Origin: Sphingomonadales bacterium
GTDB taxonomy: Bacteria > Pseudomonadota > Alphaproteobacteria > Sphingomonadales > Sphingomonadaceae
Reading direction: 5' to 3'
NCBI GenBank assembly: GCA_016720115.1
Contig: JADJXT010000001.1
Coordinates: 1,753,085 to 1,817,084, forward strand
Length of the DNA stretch: 64,000 nucleotides
In this document: positions 43,103 through 52,771 of the stretch, piece by piece
Numbering within the stretch: position 1 is the first letter of the stretch
How the letters are laid out: every line of letters starts with the position of its first letter
Translations under genes and position numbers: made by a program
Notes under the pieces: model-generated
What the model was told of the DNA's origin: nothing
Seen by the model: only the letters and a program-made list of their open reading frames with translations
Database searches by the model: none

Positions 43103-44311
43103 TCAAAACGCCAAAGGCCCGTCCAGTTCCTTTACCTGCCAGGGCAGGCCGTGCTGGTTGAGCATGTCCATGAACGGGTCCGGATTGAACTGTTCGATGT
43201 TGTACACGCCATGCCCGCGCCACAGCCCCTTCACGATCAGCGCCGCGCCGATCATTGCGGGGACGCCGGTGGTGTAGCTGACCGCCTGGTTGCCGGTTTC
43301 TTCATAGGCGTCTTCATGGTCGCAGATGTTGTAGATGTAGAGCGTCTTTTCCTTCCCATCCTTGCCGATGCCGGTGGCGATGCAGCCGATATTGGTCTTG
43401 CCCTTCGTGGTCGGGCCAAGGCTGGCGGGTTCGGGCAGAACGGCCTTCAGGAACTGCAAGGGCACAATTTCGACGCCATTGTAGATAACCGGGTCGATCC
43501 GCGTCATGCCGACATTCTGCAACACGGTGAGGTGCTTGATATATTCATCGCCAAAGGTCATCCAGAAACGGATGCGCCGGATTTCGGGGAGGTGCGTCTT
43601 CAGGCTTTCGATTTCCTCGTGATACATGAGGTACATGTTCTTCGGGCCAACAGCTTCGAAATCGAAGCTCTGCTTCACCGACATTGGCGGGGTTTCCACC
43701 CAGTCGCCATTTTCCCAATGACGCGCCACGGCGGTCACTTCGCGGATGTTGATTTCGGGGTTGAAGTTGGTCGCAAAGGCCTGGCCGTGATCGCCGCCAT
43801 TGCAGTCGAGGATGTCGAGTGTGTCGATGCGCTCGAAATGATGCTTCTTCAAATAAGTGGTGAAAACGCTGGTCACGCCCGGATCGAAGCCCGAACCGAG
43901 CAGCGCCATCAGACCGGCATCCTTGAAGCGATCCTGATAGGCCCATTGCCAGTGATATTCGAACTTGGCCTCGTCCTTGGGCTCGTAATTCGCGGTGTCC
44001 ATATAATGCACTCCCGCAGCCAGGCAGGCGTCCATGATGGCAAGATCCTGATAGGGCAAAGCGAGGTTGACGACGAGTGTGGGCTCTATCTTCTGGATGA
44101 GGCGGGTGAGCGCGGGCACTTCCTCGGCATCGATCTCATAGGTGTCGATGGTGACGCCGGTGCGTGCCTTCACCGATGCGGCAATCGCATCGCACTTGCT
44201 CTTGGTGCGGCTTGCGAGGCTGATATGGGTAAAAATGTCGGCATTCATTGCCATCTTGTGTACCGCTACCGAGCCGACGCCGCCTGCGCCGATTACCAAA
44301 ACCCTGCTCAT
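43103..44311 (-). CDS. Carboxynorspermidine synthase (saccharopine dehydrogenase-like)
   Basis: 402 aa. N-terminal NAD(P)-binding fold VLVIGAGGVGSVAVHKMA; the Lys1-type domain has NLALPYQDLAIMDAC, YMDTANYEP and GSGFDPGVTSVF. It reductively joins aspartate semialdehyde to a diamine, giving carboxynorspermidine (from diaminopropane) or carboxyspermidine (from putrescine). With nspC and the decarboxylase the cluster makes a triamine. No diaminobutyrate genes for diaminopropane are nearby, so putrescine to spermidine is my favoured route (inference). Confidence 0.92.
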   Translation of the reverse strand: MSRVLVIGAGGVGSVAVHKMAMNADIFTHISLASRTKSKCDAIAASVKARTGVTIDTYEIDAEEVPALTRLIQKIEPTLVVNLALPYQDLAIMDACLAAGVHYMDTANYEPKDEAKFEYHWQWAYQDRFKDAGLMALLGSGFDPGVTSVFTTYLKKHHFERIDTLDILDCNGGDHGQAFATNFNPEINIREVTAVARHWENGDWVETPPMSVKQSFDFEAVGPKNMYLMYHEEIESLKTHLPEIRRIRFWMTFGDEYIKHLTVLQNVGMTRIDPVIYNGVEIVPLQFLKAVLPEPASLGPTTKGKTNIGCIATGIGKDGKEKTLYIYNICDHEDAYEETGNQAVSYTTGVPAMIGAALIVKGLWRGHGVYNIEQFNPDPFMDMLNQHGLPWQVKELDGPLAF

Positions 44312-44365
44312 CTGTTACGTCCTTCGACAAAGATTCGTTATTGCGACGGCATATAGGGGAGTTTT

Positions 44366-45352
44366 GTGACCGAACAAGAATTGCGCGATCCCGAACGCAA
44401 GCCAAGCCGCGAAGGCGTGCTGCGGGCGATGGCCAAAGTCGCGGAGATTTTGCCACCTACGCCGCTATTGCCGCTGGAGATTGATGGCCGAACCCTGTGG
44501 TGCAAGGCAGAGATGCTCCAGCCCATCGGCGCTTTCAAGATACGCGGCGCGTGGCATCGTCTTTCAGACCTGAGCGATGAGGAACGCAGCCGCGGCGTCG
44601 TTGCTGTGTCGAGCGGAAACCATGCGCAGGGCGTGGCCTGGGCAGCAAGGCGGCTCGGGATCGCTGCAACCATCGTGATGCCCGAAAATGCGCCCAGGGC
44701 GAAGATCGAGGCGACCCGCGCGCTCGGGGCAAATGTCGTGCTCTACCAGCGTCCGGGACAGGATCGCGATGAAATTGCCAAGGGCATCGTGGCGGACACC
44801 GGCGCGACGATGGTGCATCCTTTCGGCGATCCCTGGGTGATCGAAGGGCAGGGCACCGCCGGGATCGAGGCCGAGGCGCAACTGCGCGAACGGGGGATTG
44901 AAGGGGCGCTGCACATCATCGCCTGTTGCGGCGGCGGCGGGCTGTCAGCAGGGCTTGGCCTTGCCTGCCCCGATGCGACGCTCTCGATTGCCGAGCCGGA
45001 GGGCTGGGACGATGTGATCCGCTCGCTCGCTGCGGGTGAGATACAGGGCGTTGAGGATCAGGCGCATCCCACCCCCTGCGACGCATTGCAGACGCCGCGC
45101 ACCTTTCCGATCAACTTCGACGTTCTGAAGCGCCGGGTGCACAGCAGCGCGGTTGTGACCCCGGCAGATGTTGCGGCGGCGATGCGGCTTGTTTTCGAAA
45201 AGCTGCACCTCGTCGTCGAACCCGGCGGTGCCGCAGCACTGGCGGCAGTTCTGGCGGGCAAGATCGATCTGGTGGCGACGCCTGTCGTGACGCTGTCGGG
45301 GGGCAATGCGGACTGGGATACATATCAACGCATGGTGGGGGGCGCAGCATGA
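44366..45352 (+). CDS. Threonine/serine dehydratase (PLP fold type II)
   Basis: 328 aa starting with GTG 44366 after AGGGGAG. The PLP lysine is in GAFKIRGAWHRL, with SSGNHAQGVAWAA and the phosphate loop CCGGGGLSAGLG. Short form without a C-terminal ACT regulatory domain, so catabolic or racemase-like rather than the feedback-inhibited IlvA. Likely reaction: L-threonine or L-serine to the 2-oxo acid and ammonia. The next gene overlaps by 4 nt (ATGA). Confidence 0.88.
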   Translation: MTEQELRDPERKPSREGVLRAMAKVAEILPPTPLLPLEIDGRTLWCKAEMLQPIGAFKIRGAWHRLSDLSDEERSRGVVAVSSGNHAQGVAWAARRLGIAATIVMPENAPRAKIEATRALGANVVLYQRPGQDRDEIAKGIVADTGATMVHPFGDPWVIEGQGTAGIEAEAQLRERGIEGALHIIACCGGGGLSAGLGLACPDATLSIAEPEGWDDVIRSLAAGEIQGVEDQAHPTPCDALQTPRTFPINFDVLKRRVHSSAVVTPADVAAAMRLVFEKLHLVVEPGGAAALAAVLAGKIDLVATPVVTLSGGNADWDTYQRMVGGAA

Positions 45353-45939
45353 CTGATTTTACCGAAGCGGCATCGCAAAGCTATGCCGATGTCAATCGCA
45401 CGCTGTCTTTGGCGTTTCAAACCGATCCGGCGCTGTCCTATATCCTGAACGACGATGCGCTGCGGCAAAAACGTTTGCCGCGTCTGTTCGACCTGCTGGT
45501 TCAGGACGATGTACAGTCTGGCCGCGCGGTGCATTCAGCCGGTCACGAAGCCGCCGCCCTTTGGCGCGCGCCGGGCAAGGCGGAAAGCGAACCCGGACCG
45601 ATGCTGAGCGAACTATGGGCGATGCTGAAGATTTTCGGGCTGGCTTTGCCGCGGGCGCAACGGGTGGTGGAGGGTATCGATCATCACCGCCCCAAAGGTG
45701 ATTTCTGGTATCTCCACTTTGTTGGCGTGCGCCCCGAATTTCAGGGTAAAGGCTGGGGTGGCCGCATCATCCGCGAAGGGCTGGCGCGTGCCGACGCAGC
45801 CGGGCTTCCCAGCTGGCTGGAAACCGCAACGCCCGAAAATGTGCCGCTTTACCAGCGGCTCGGCTTCGACATCAGGTGTGAATGGGATGTGCCCAAAGGC
45901 GGCCCGCATTTCTGGGGGATGATGCGCGAGGCGGCTTAA
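45349..45939 (+). CDS. GNAT-family N-acetyltransferase
   Basis: 196 aa. The acetyl-CoA binding motif A is seen in WYLHFVGVRPEFQGKGWGG, followed by IIREGLARADAAG and the late strand ETATPENVPLYQRLGF. Substrate not predictable. It is coupled to the dehydratase by ATGA. Its stop overlaps the convergent hemA stop within TTAAGCCGCC. Confidence 0.87.
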   Translation: MTDFTEAASQSYADVNRTLSLAFQTDPALSYILNDDALRQKRLPRLFDLLVQDDVQSGRAVHSAGHEAAALWRAPGKAESEPGPMLSELWAMLKIFGLALPRAQRVVEGIDHHRPKGDFWYLHFVGVRPEFQGKGWGGRIIREGLARADAAGLPSWLETATPENVPLYQRLGFDIRCEWDVPKGGPHFWGMMREAA

Positions 45940-47156
45940 GCCGCCTCGGCCAGCTTCAATTCCATCCGGTCCCAGATTTCGACCAGCGCGCTAGTCAGTT
46001 CCTGCATCATCTCTTCGCTATGCTGCGGGCCCGGGGTGAAGCGCAGACGCTCAGTTCCACGCGGGACGGTCGGGAAATTGATCGGCTGCACATAGGCGCC
46101 ATATTCGGCGAGCAAGGTGTCGCTGATCTTCTTTGCCTTCACCGGATCGCCGACCATCAGCGGAACGATATGCGTGACGCTTTGCATCACCGGCAGGCCA
46201 GCTTCGGCAAAAAGCTGCTTCAGCCGTGCGGCATTGGCCTGCTGCGCAGCGCGTTCTTCGTTTGATTGCTTGAGGTGCTTCACCGAAGCGAGCACGCCCG
46301 CGACCAGCACCGGCGACAGCGATGTGGTGAAGATGAATCCGGGGGCATAGCTGCGAATGACGTCGACAATCTTCTGGTCGGCCGCGATATAGCCGCCCAT
46401 CACGCCAAAGGCCTTGCCCAGCGTGCCTTCGATGATCGTCACACGGTCGGCAACCTCGTCGCGCTCGGTAATGCCACCGCCATGGTCGCCATACATGCCG
46501 ACGGCATGCACTTCGTCGCAATAGGTGAGGGCGTTATATTTGTCCGCCAGATCGCAGATCGCGGCGATGGGGGCGATATCGCCGTCCATTGAATAGACGC
46601 TTTCGAACGCGATCAGCTTGGGCAGCGCCGGATCGTCATTGGCGAGCAGTTCTTCGAGATGCGCGAGATCGTTGTGCCGCCAGACGCGCTTTTCGCAGCC
46701 TGAATTGCGGATACCCGCGATCATCGAGGCGTGGTTCAGTTCATCAGAGTAGATGATGCAGCCGGGCAGGATCTTCGCCAGCGTGGCCAGCGTCGCTTCG
46801 TTCGAGACATAGCCCGAAGTGAACAGCAGCGCCGCGCCCTTGCCGTGCAGGCTGGCCAGCTCGGCCTCCAGCTCGACATGGTAGTGCGTGTTGCCGCCGA
46901 TATTGCGTGTGCCGCCCGAACCGGCGCCGACATCGTGCAGCGCCTCTTCCATCGCGGCAATCACCTTGGGGTGCTGGCCCATGCAGAGATAATCGTTCGA
47001 GCACCAGACGGTGATCGGCTTCGGCCCGTTATGGCCTGCAAAGCAGCGCGCGTTGGGGAACTTCCCCTTGTTGCGCAGGATATCGATAAAAACGCGATAG
47101 CGGCCCTCGGCGTGCAGCCGGTCGATAGCTTTGTCGAAAATTTCGTCGTAATTCAT
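45936..47156 (-). CDS. hemA: 5-aminolevulinate synthase
   Basis: 406 aa from MNYDEIFDKAIDRLH, the standard N-terminus. It condenses glycine and succinyl-CoA to ALA, the alphaproteobacterial entry to haem synthesis. Motifs: WCSNDYLCMGQHP, HYHVELEAELA, DEVHAVGMYGDHG, and the PLP lysine in EGTLGKAFGVMGGY. No haem-regulatory CP motif is obvious at the N-terminus. It is convergent with the GNAT gene with overlapping stops. Confidence 0.96.
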   Translation of the reverse strand: MNYDEIFDKAIDRLHAEGRYRVFIDILRNKGKFPNARCFAGHNGPKPITVWCSNDYLCMGQHPKVIAAMEEALHDVGAGSGGTRNIGGNTHYHVELEAELASLHGKGAALLFTSGYVSNEATLATLAKILPGCIIYSDELNHASMIAGIRNSGCEKRVWRHNDLAHLEELLANDDPALPKLIAFESVYSMDGDIAPIAAICDLADKYNALTYCDEVHAVGMYGDHGGGITERDEVADRVTIIEGTLGKAFGVMGGYIAADQKIVDVIRSYAPGFIFTTSLSPVLVAGVLASVKHLKQSNEERAAQQANAARLKQLFAEAGLPVMQSVTHIVPLMVGDPVKAKKISDTLLAEYGAYVQPINFPTVPRGTERLRFTPGPQHSEEMMQELTSALVEIWDRMELKLAEAA

Positions 47157-47238
47157 GGCAAGCAAAGCCCCGTTGGTTGCCCGCCCAATAATGCGGGTGG
47201 AAACGGAAATCCAGCGCGAACGATTCGCAATATTCCGA

Positions 47239-48054
47239 TCAGAGTGACATGATCTGGGTCAAATTATATCCAGCAAGCGCCGGTCGATAGGGTTCGATCT
47301 GCTCGACCGGCCCCGTGGTGATGAAGATTCCGTCGGAAGGGGCGTCCGGCCAAAGCTGACCGTCGGTCAGGTTGGCGACGCGGCGGGCAATGCCGTCGGA
47401 CCCGTCGACAAAGCCCAACCTGCCGCTCAATCCGGCGGCTTTTGCGGCCACCCTCAGTTCAGCCTCGACCAAAGGAAAGTGCGTGCAGCCAAGGATGATA
47501 CGGTCAAGCCGTTCGCCGTCCGGTTGGCTTGCAAGGCCGTTTATGGCTTCGGCAAAAATATCGGGATTTGGGTCTTCACCACGCAATTTTGCTTCGGCCG
47601 CCGCAACAAGCGCCGGCGCTGCATGGCGCAGCAATGTCTTGCCTACCGCATGTGCCGCCTCCAGCCGGTCGACATAGGCCTGCCGTATCGTTGCCTTGGT
47701 GCCAAGGAGGCCGATAACGCCGCTTGTCGTCTGCTCGGATGCTGGCTTGATCGCCGGTACAGTCCCGACAATCGGCACGCCCAGAACAGCGCGGGCATGC
47801 GCCAAAGCGATTGTCGATGCCGTATTGCAAGCGATGACGACCAGCCGGGGCCGATACCGTTCGGACAAGCGGCCCAGAAAGGCGCAGACGCGTGTTGCAA
47901 CTTCGATCTCGCTTTTTTCGCCATAAGGCAGGCCCGCATAATCGGCCGAATAGACAATCGGAGATTGCGGCAGGGCATCGCGGATCTTCGCGAGCACAGA
48001 TAGCCCGCCAATGCCGGAATCGAATATAAGTATCGGGGCTGCGGGTGGGTTCAT
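47239..48054 (-). CDS. murI: Glutamate racemase
   Basis: 271 aa starting MNPPAAPILIFDSGIGG. Makes D-glutamate for peptidoglycan. The two catalytic cysteines are present in VIACNTASTIAL and ILGCTHFPLVE. The frame runs far upstream but without similarity; this ATG is chosen by family alignment. It is divergent from plsY. Confidence 0.94.
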   Translation of the reverse strand: MNPPAAPILIFDSGIGGLSVLAKIRDALPQSPIVYSADYAGLPYGEKSEIEVATRVCAFLGRLSERYRPRLVVIACNTASTIALAHARAVLGVPIVGTVPAIKPASEQTTSGVIGLLGTKATIRQAYVDRLEAAHAVGKTLLRHAAPALVAAAEAKLRGEDPNPDIFAEAINGLASQPDGERLDRIILGCTHFPLVEAELRVAAKAAGLSGRLGFVDGSDGIARRVANLTDGQLWPDAPSDGIFITTGPVEQIEPYRPALAGYNLTQIMSL

Positions 48055-48147
48055 GCCGCGCAGATAAACCCCGCCAGCTTTGGTGGCAACCGGCCTTGAG
48101 TGTGCCTTCATATGGCGATAACCATCTGGCAACAGAGGGAGTCGACT

Positions 48148-48741
48148 ATGCCGGCAGGCTGGATGGATATCGTAAGTGCAGCGCTGCTGGGCTATCTGCT
48201 GGGGTCGATACCCTTCGGCCTGTTGCTGGCCAAATTTGGCGGCGCAGGCGACATTCGTGAAATCGGTTCGGGCAATATCGGCGCAACCAACGTACTCCGC
48301 ACAGGCCGCAAGAGCCTCGCGGCGGCCACATTGCTGCTCGATCTGTTGAAAGGGACCGCAGCAGTTCTGCTGGCGCGCCAATTGCTGCCGGGTTGCGAGG
48401 TGATTGCCGCCGTTGCTGCCTTTTTCGGCCATCTCTACCCGGTCTGGCTGGGTTTCAAGGGTGGAAAGGGTGTCGCCACCTATGCCGGTATCCTGTTCGG
48501 CCTGCACTGGCCTTTGGGCCTCGTTTACGGCGTGGCATGGATTGGCGTGCTGCTGGCGTCGCGCATTTCATCACTGGGCGGACTTGTTGCGGCAGCAGTC
48601 GCGCCGCTGGCTGCTGCATTTTTGGGTCTTGTGGACGTCGTTATTCCTCTGGTCGCGTGCAGCCTGATCGTTTTCTGGAAGCATCGCGAGAACATCCAGC
48701 GGTTGATGGCAGGCACAGAACCGCGCATCGGGCAGAAATAA
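48148..48741 (+). CDS. plsY: Glycerol-3-phosphate acyltransferase PlsY
   Basis: 197 aa with about five membrane helices. The three family motifs are all visible: SGNIGATNVLRTGRK, GHLYPVWLGFKGGKGVAT and KHRENIQRLMAGTEP. It acylates glycerol-3-phosphate from acyl-phosphate, the first committed step of phospholipid synthesis. The start MPAGWMDIV has GAGGGAGTC upstream. dprA begins 6 bp after its stop. Confidence 0.95.
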   Translation: MPAGWMDIVSAALLGYLLGSIPFGLLLAKFGGAGDIREIGSGNIGATNVLRTGRKSLAAATLLLDLLKGTAAVLLARQLLPGCEVIAAVAAFFGHLYPVWLGFKGGKGVATYAGILFGLHWPLGLVYGVAWIGVLLASRISSLGGLVAAAVAPLAAAFLGLVDVVIPLVACSLIVFWKHRENIQRLMAGTEPRIGQK

Positions 48742-48747
48742 TCCCCG

Positions 48748-49839
48748 ATGGCCATGACCGACAGCGAGACTTTTGATCGGCTGCGCCTGATCCGATCGCC
48801 CAATGTCGGGCCGATCAGCTATCGGCAACTGGTTGCCCGTTTTGGCAGTGCCGGAAAGGCGCTGGAGGCATTGCCCGATCTTGCTGCTCGCGTCGGCGGA
48901 CGCAAATTCACTGCCGCTTCACCCGCAGCGATCGAGCATGAAATTGGGCGCCTGGAACAAATTGGCGGACGATATGCCTTTATCGATGATGGCGATTACC
49001 CCGTACATCTGGGCGAACTGGAAAACGCGCCGCCGGTTCTGACCTATAAGGGGGATATCGGTCTTGCCCGGCGGGTGAATGTGGCAATGGTAGGCGCGCG
49101 CAATGCTTCGGCGGCAGGATGCCGGATGGCGCGAACGATCGCGCAGGAACTGGGGGAACGGGACGTCATCGTCACATCGGGGTTGGCGCGCGGAATTGAC
49201 GCAGCCGCACATCTGGGGGCGCTCGCGACCGGAACAGTGGCTGTCATCGCAGGCGGGCTGGATATCGTCTATCCGCCCGAACATGCCGAGTTACAGGCCC
49301 GGATAGCAGCGGAAGGCTTGTTGATCGCGGAAATGCCGCCCGGCATCGAACCAAGGGCAAGGCATTTCCCCTATCGCAACCGCATCATCGCGGGGGTTTC
49401 GGCAGGAACCGTTGTCGTCGAGGCCATCCCCAAATCAGGATCGCTGATTACAGCAAGGCTGGCTGGCGAGGCGGGCAGGGAGGTTATGGCCATTCCCGGC
49501 TCGCCGCTTGATCCGCGCTCACGCGGCTGCAACCAGCTTATCCGCGAAGGGGCTACGCTGGTTCAGGACGCCGCGGAGATTGCCGAACTGATTGCACCGC
49601 TGGATCAGCGGGTGCGCTCAAAACCAGCGGCGCAACCCCTGTTCGATTTCATTGCCGAAGCGGGCGATGGCGAACGCCAGGCAATTGTCGAACTGCTTAG
49701 TCCGAATTTTGCCGCGGTGGATGAACTGGTTCGTTTGTCGGGCATGCCGTCTGCGCAGGTGCAAATGGTTCTGGTCGAACTTGAACTGGCTGGCCGGCTT
49801 GAACGCGGGGCCGGGGCGCGGGTGCGCCTGACGGCCTGA
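48748..49839 (+). CDS. dprA: DNA-processing protein DprA
   Basis: 363 aa. A short N-terminal SAM-like part precedes the Rossmann fold: NVAMVGARNASAAGCRMA, TSGLARGIDAAAH, AVIAGGLDIVYPPEH, FPYRNRIIAGVSAGTVVVE, and IPGSPLDPRSRGCNQLIREGA. A C-terminal winged helix (~295-360) is present. It loads RecA onto incoming single-stranded DNA during transformation. With comEC it is the second competence gene in the window. Confidence 0.95.
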   Translation: MAMTDSETFDRLRLIRSPNVGPISYRQLVARFGSAGKALEALPDLAARVGGRKFTAASPAAIEHEIGRLEQIGGRYAFIDDGDYPVHLGELENAPPVLTYKGDIGLARRVNVAMVGARNASAAGCRMARTIAQELGERDVIVTSGLARGIDAAAHLGALATGTVAVIAGGLDIVYPPEHAELQARIAAEGLLIAEMPPGIEPRARHFPYRNRIIAGVSAGTVVVEAIPKSGSLITARLAGEAGREVMAIPGSPLDPRSRGCNQLIREGATLVQDAAEIAELIAPLDQRVRSKPAAQPLFDFIAEAGDGERQAIVELLSPNFAAVDELVRLSGMPSAQVQMVLVELELAGRLERGAGARVRLTA

Positions 49840-49919
49840 TTTTTGCTGCTTGACGACCCCGAAAGACCCCCGCCAATTTATGCGCGTACGTGAGAGAGCG
49901 AGAAAAGAAGCGAAAATCC

Positions 49920-52463
49920 ATGAAGTTAGTCGTCGTCGAATCACCCGCAAAAGCCAAGACAATCGAGAAATATCTGGGAAGCGGATATAAGGTTCTCGCC
50001 TCTTATGGCCATGTCCGCGACTTGCCGCCCAAAGACGGTTCGGTCGATCCGGATAATGGCTTTGCGATGCTGTGGGATAATTATCCGGACAAGGCGAAGC
50101 AGTTGAAGGCCATTGCCGATGAGGCGAAGAAGGCTGACGGCCTGATCCTCGCGACCGACCCTGATCGCGAAGGTGAAGCGATCAGCTGGCATGTGCAGGA
50201 GGTGCTGGACAAGAAGAAGGCGCTCCCCAAAAATGTTTCGCGGGTCACCTTCAACGCGATTACCAAGCAGGCCGTTACCGACGCAATGGCGCATCCGCGC
50301 GAACTCGACCATGACCTTATCGATGCCTATCGCGCCCGCCGCGCGCTCGACTATCTGGTAGGTTTCACGCTGTCGCCGGTGCTCTGGCGCAAGCTGCCCG
50401 GTGCCAAATCGGCAGGGCGTGTGCAGTCGGTTGCTTTGCGCCTGATTGTCGAGCGTGATCGTGAGATTGAAGCCTTCAGGGCGCAGGAATATTGGTCGGT
50501 TACCGCCAAAATGGAGCATAAGGGGCAGGGCTTTGACGCTCGTCTTGTGCGCTACAAGAGCGAAAAGCTCGACAAGATGGCGCTGGGGCGAGAAGGGGAT
50601 GCAGAGGCCGCGCGGGCAGCCGTCGAAGCAGGGCATTTCAGCGTCGACAGTGTCGAGACCAAACCGGTCACCCGCAATCCGCAGCCTCCCTTCACGACCT
50701 CGACCTTGCAGCAGGAGGCCGCGCGCAAGCTGGGCTTTTCGGCCAGCCACACGATGCGGATCGCGCAGAATCTCTACGAAGACGGCGCGATCACCTATAT
50801 GCGTACCGACGGCGTGCAGATGGACCCGAGCGCGATTTCGGCGGCGCGCGGGGCAATCGCCAACCGGTATGATGCCGGATATCTGCCCGACAAGCCACGC
50901 GTCTATCAGACCAAGGCAAAGAATGCGCAGGAAGCCCATGAAGCCATCCGGCCCACCGATTTCGGTCGCGACAAGGCCGGATCGGGCGATCATGCCAAGC
51001 TCTATGATCTGATCTACAAGCGCGCCTTGGCGAGCCAGATGGCGTCGGCGCGGATGGAGCGCACCACGGTCGACATGCTCGACGGCACCGGCCAGATCGG
51101 CCTGCGCGCGACCGGCCAGGTGGTTAAGTTTCCCGGATTTCTGGCACTCTACGAAGAAGGCATCGACGACAAGGACGACGATAACGGCGCCTTGCTGCCT
51201 GCGCTGGACAAGGGCGATGTGCCCGCAAAAAGGTCGGTCGAAAAAGCGCAGCATTTCACCCAGCCGCCGCCGCGCTATTCGGAGGCAAGCCTCGTCAAGC
51301 GGTTGGAAGAACTGGGCATCGGTCGACCCTCGACCTATGCCTCGATCATCCAGGTGCTCAAAGACCGTGCCTATGTCCGTGTTGAGAAAAACCGTTTCTT
51401 TGCAGAAGAATCCGGGCGACTTTTGACAGCATTTCTTGAACGGTTCTTTGATCGCTACGTCGCTTATGATTTTACGGCGGGACTTGAAGACCAGCTCGAT
51501 GAAATCAGTGCAGGCGATGCTGAATGGCAGAGGGTGCTGGAGGCGTTCTGGCGCGATTTCAAACCCAAAACCGCCGAGGTGATGGAGCAGAAACCATCGG
51601 ATATCACGGCCGAGCTGGACAAATTCCTCGCGCCCTACCTCTTCCCCGAGCGTGAAGACGGCAGCGATCCGCGCATCTGCCCCAAATGCGGGACCGGGAA
51701 GCTCGCGCTGCGAGGCGGGCGCTTTGGCGCGTTCGTCGCCTGCTCCAACTATCCGGAGTGCAAATTCACCCGCAAATTCGCGCAACCCGGCGGGGCCGAC
51801 GGCATGACGTCAGATGGCCCCGAACTGCTTGGAAAACATCCGGAAACCGGGCTTGAAATTAGCCGGAAGTCGGGTCGTTTCGGGCCGTATGTCGAGATGG
51901 GCGAAGGCAAGGAGGCCGCGCGCGCCTCAATCCCCAAGGATATTCCGGCGGAGGACTTCGGGCTGGACTGGGCGGTTCGGCTGCTGTCATTGCCGCGCAC
52001 AATCGGCGCGCATCCCGAAAGCGGTGAACCCGTAACGGCGAGCATCGGTCGTTACGGGCCCTATCTGGCGCATCAGGGCAAATATGCGCGACTGCAATCG
52101 ACCGCCGACGTGTTCGAAACCGGCATGAATGCGGCGGTCGTCAAGCTGGCCGAGGCGGCCAATGGCGGCGGTCGGGCACGCGGCGGTGCATCGCGCGAAC
52201 CGTTGAAGATCCTTGGAAAGCATCCGCGTACCGAAGCCGAAATCAAGCTGATGGACGGCCGCTACGGGGCCTATGTCACCGATGGCACCACAAATGCGAC
52301 GCTGCCCAAGACCGTCGCTGCGGACGAACTGACGCTGGAGGAGGCCGCGCAGCTCATCGACGAACGCGCGGCCAAGGGTCCGGCGAAGGGTAAGGGAAAG
52401 AAGAAGGCGGTAGCGAAAAAGGAGCCTGCCAAAAAGGCCGCACCTAAAACAAAGAAAAAATAA
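49920..52463 (+). CDS. topA: DNA topoisomerase I
   Basis: 847 aa from MKLVVVESPAKAKTIEKYLG. TOPRIM domain with TDPDREGEAISWH, catalytic Tyr in AITYMRTDG, and the SLVKRLEELGIGRPSTYA segment. One clear zinc ribbon is CPKCGTGKLALRGG with partner CSNYPECK. Then come repeated degenerate ribbons (LGKHPETGLEI and later LGKHPRTEAEI) and a very Lys/Ala-rich tail. It relaxes negative supercoils. Upstream in-frame codons 49890-49919 are not family-like. Confidence 0.97.
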   Translation: MKLVVVESPAKAKTIEKYLGSGYKVLASYGHVRDLPPKDGSVDPDNGFAMLWDNYPDKAKQLKAIADEAKKADGLILATDPDREGEAISWHVQEVLDKKKALPKNVSRVTFNAITKQAVTDAMAHPRELDHDLIDAYRARRALDYLVGFTLSPVLWRKLPGAKSAGRVQSVALRLIVERDREIEAFRAQEYWSVTAKMEHKGQGFDARLVRYKSEKLDKMALGREGDAEAARAAVEAGHFSVDSVETKPVTRNPQPPFTTSTLQQEAARKLGFSASHTMRIAQNLYEDGAITYMRTDGVQMDPSAISAARGAIANRYDAGYLPDKPRVYQTKAKNAQEAHEAIRPTDFGRDKAGSGDHAKLYDLIYKRALASQMASARMERTTVDMLDGTGQIGLRATGQVVKFPGFLALYEEGIDDKDDDNGALLPALDKGDVPAKRSVEKAQHFTQPPPRYSEASLVKRLEELGIGRPSTYASIIQVLKDRAYVRVEKNRFFAEESGRLLTAFLERFFDRYVAYDFTAGLEDQLDEISAGDAEWQRVLEAFWRDFKPKTAEVMEQKPSDITAELDKFLAPYLFPEREDGSDPRICPKCGTGKLALRGGRFGAFVACSNYPECKFTRKFAQPGGADGMTSDGPELLGKHPETGLEISRKSGRFGPYVEMGEGKEAARASIPKDIPAEDFGLDWAVRLLSLPRTIGAHPESGEPVTASIGRYGPYLAHQGKYARLQSTADVFETGMNAAVVKLAEAANGGGRARGGASREPLKILGKHPRTEAEIKLMDGRYGAYVTDGTTNATLPKTVAADELTLEEAAQLIDERAAKGPAKGKGKKKAVAKKEPAKKAAPKTKKK

Positions 52464-52526
52464 CGTCGCGCCAGCTCAGGCTGTTGCCTATCTCGCCTTT
52501 CGGTTTTGTCCGCGATGCGTGATGGG

Positions 52527-52544
52527 CCCCAGCCTACGCTGGGG
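52527..52544. terminator. Hairpin between topA and era
   Basis: A perfect 7-bp stem CCCCAGC / GCTGGGG with loop CTAC lies in the ~108-bp gap between the convergent genes, followed by a short T-run (CTTTTTC) on the plus strand. Probable bidirectional terminator. The motif is also typical of dispersed repeats in this group. Confidence 0.6.
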
Positions 52545-52571
52545 CAGCGGAACTTTTTCGATGCCACACAA

Positions 52572-52771
52572 TCATTCCACCCAGTCCAGCCCCATATCGC
52601 GGTAAACGCCCCGATCCTCGTCCCATCCGGCCTTCACCTTGACGTGGAGATAGAGGTGGACGGGAACGCCCATCAGTTCACCGATTTCCTTGCGCGCAGC
52701 GGCGCCGATCGCCTTGATGCGGCTGCCGCCCTTGCCTAGCACAATCGCACGCTGGGTTTCGCGTTCGACAA
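52572..52771 (-). pseudogene. era: C-terminal fragment of GTPase Era, cut by a transposon
   Basis: 66 codons read as the end of Era: VERETQRAIVLGKGGSRIKA (KH-domain GxxG loop), then KEIGELMGVPVHLYLHVKVK, and a final MGLDWVE before TGA. The coding stops exactly where the Tn3-type inverted repeat begins (GGGG at 52772). The GTPase domain (~230 residues) is absent and is not found on the other side of the transposon. Era is normally needed for 16S rRNA maturation, so an intact copy should exist elsewhere or the join is not what it seems. Confidence 0.88.

Noticed and set aside
49941..51785. 614-codon open frame on the minus strand
   Set aside because: Antisense to topA, whose motifs are complete. 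No domain is recognisable in the antisense product.
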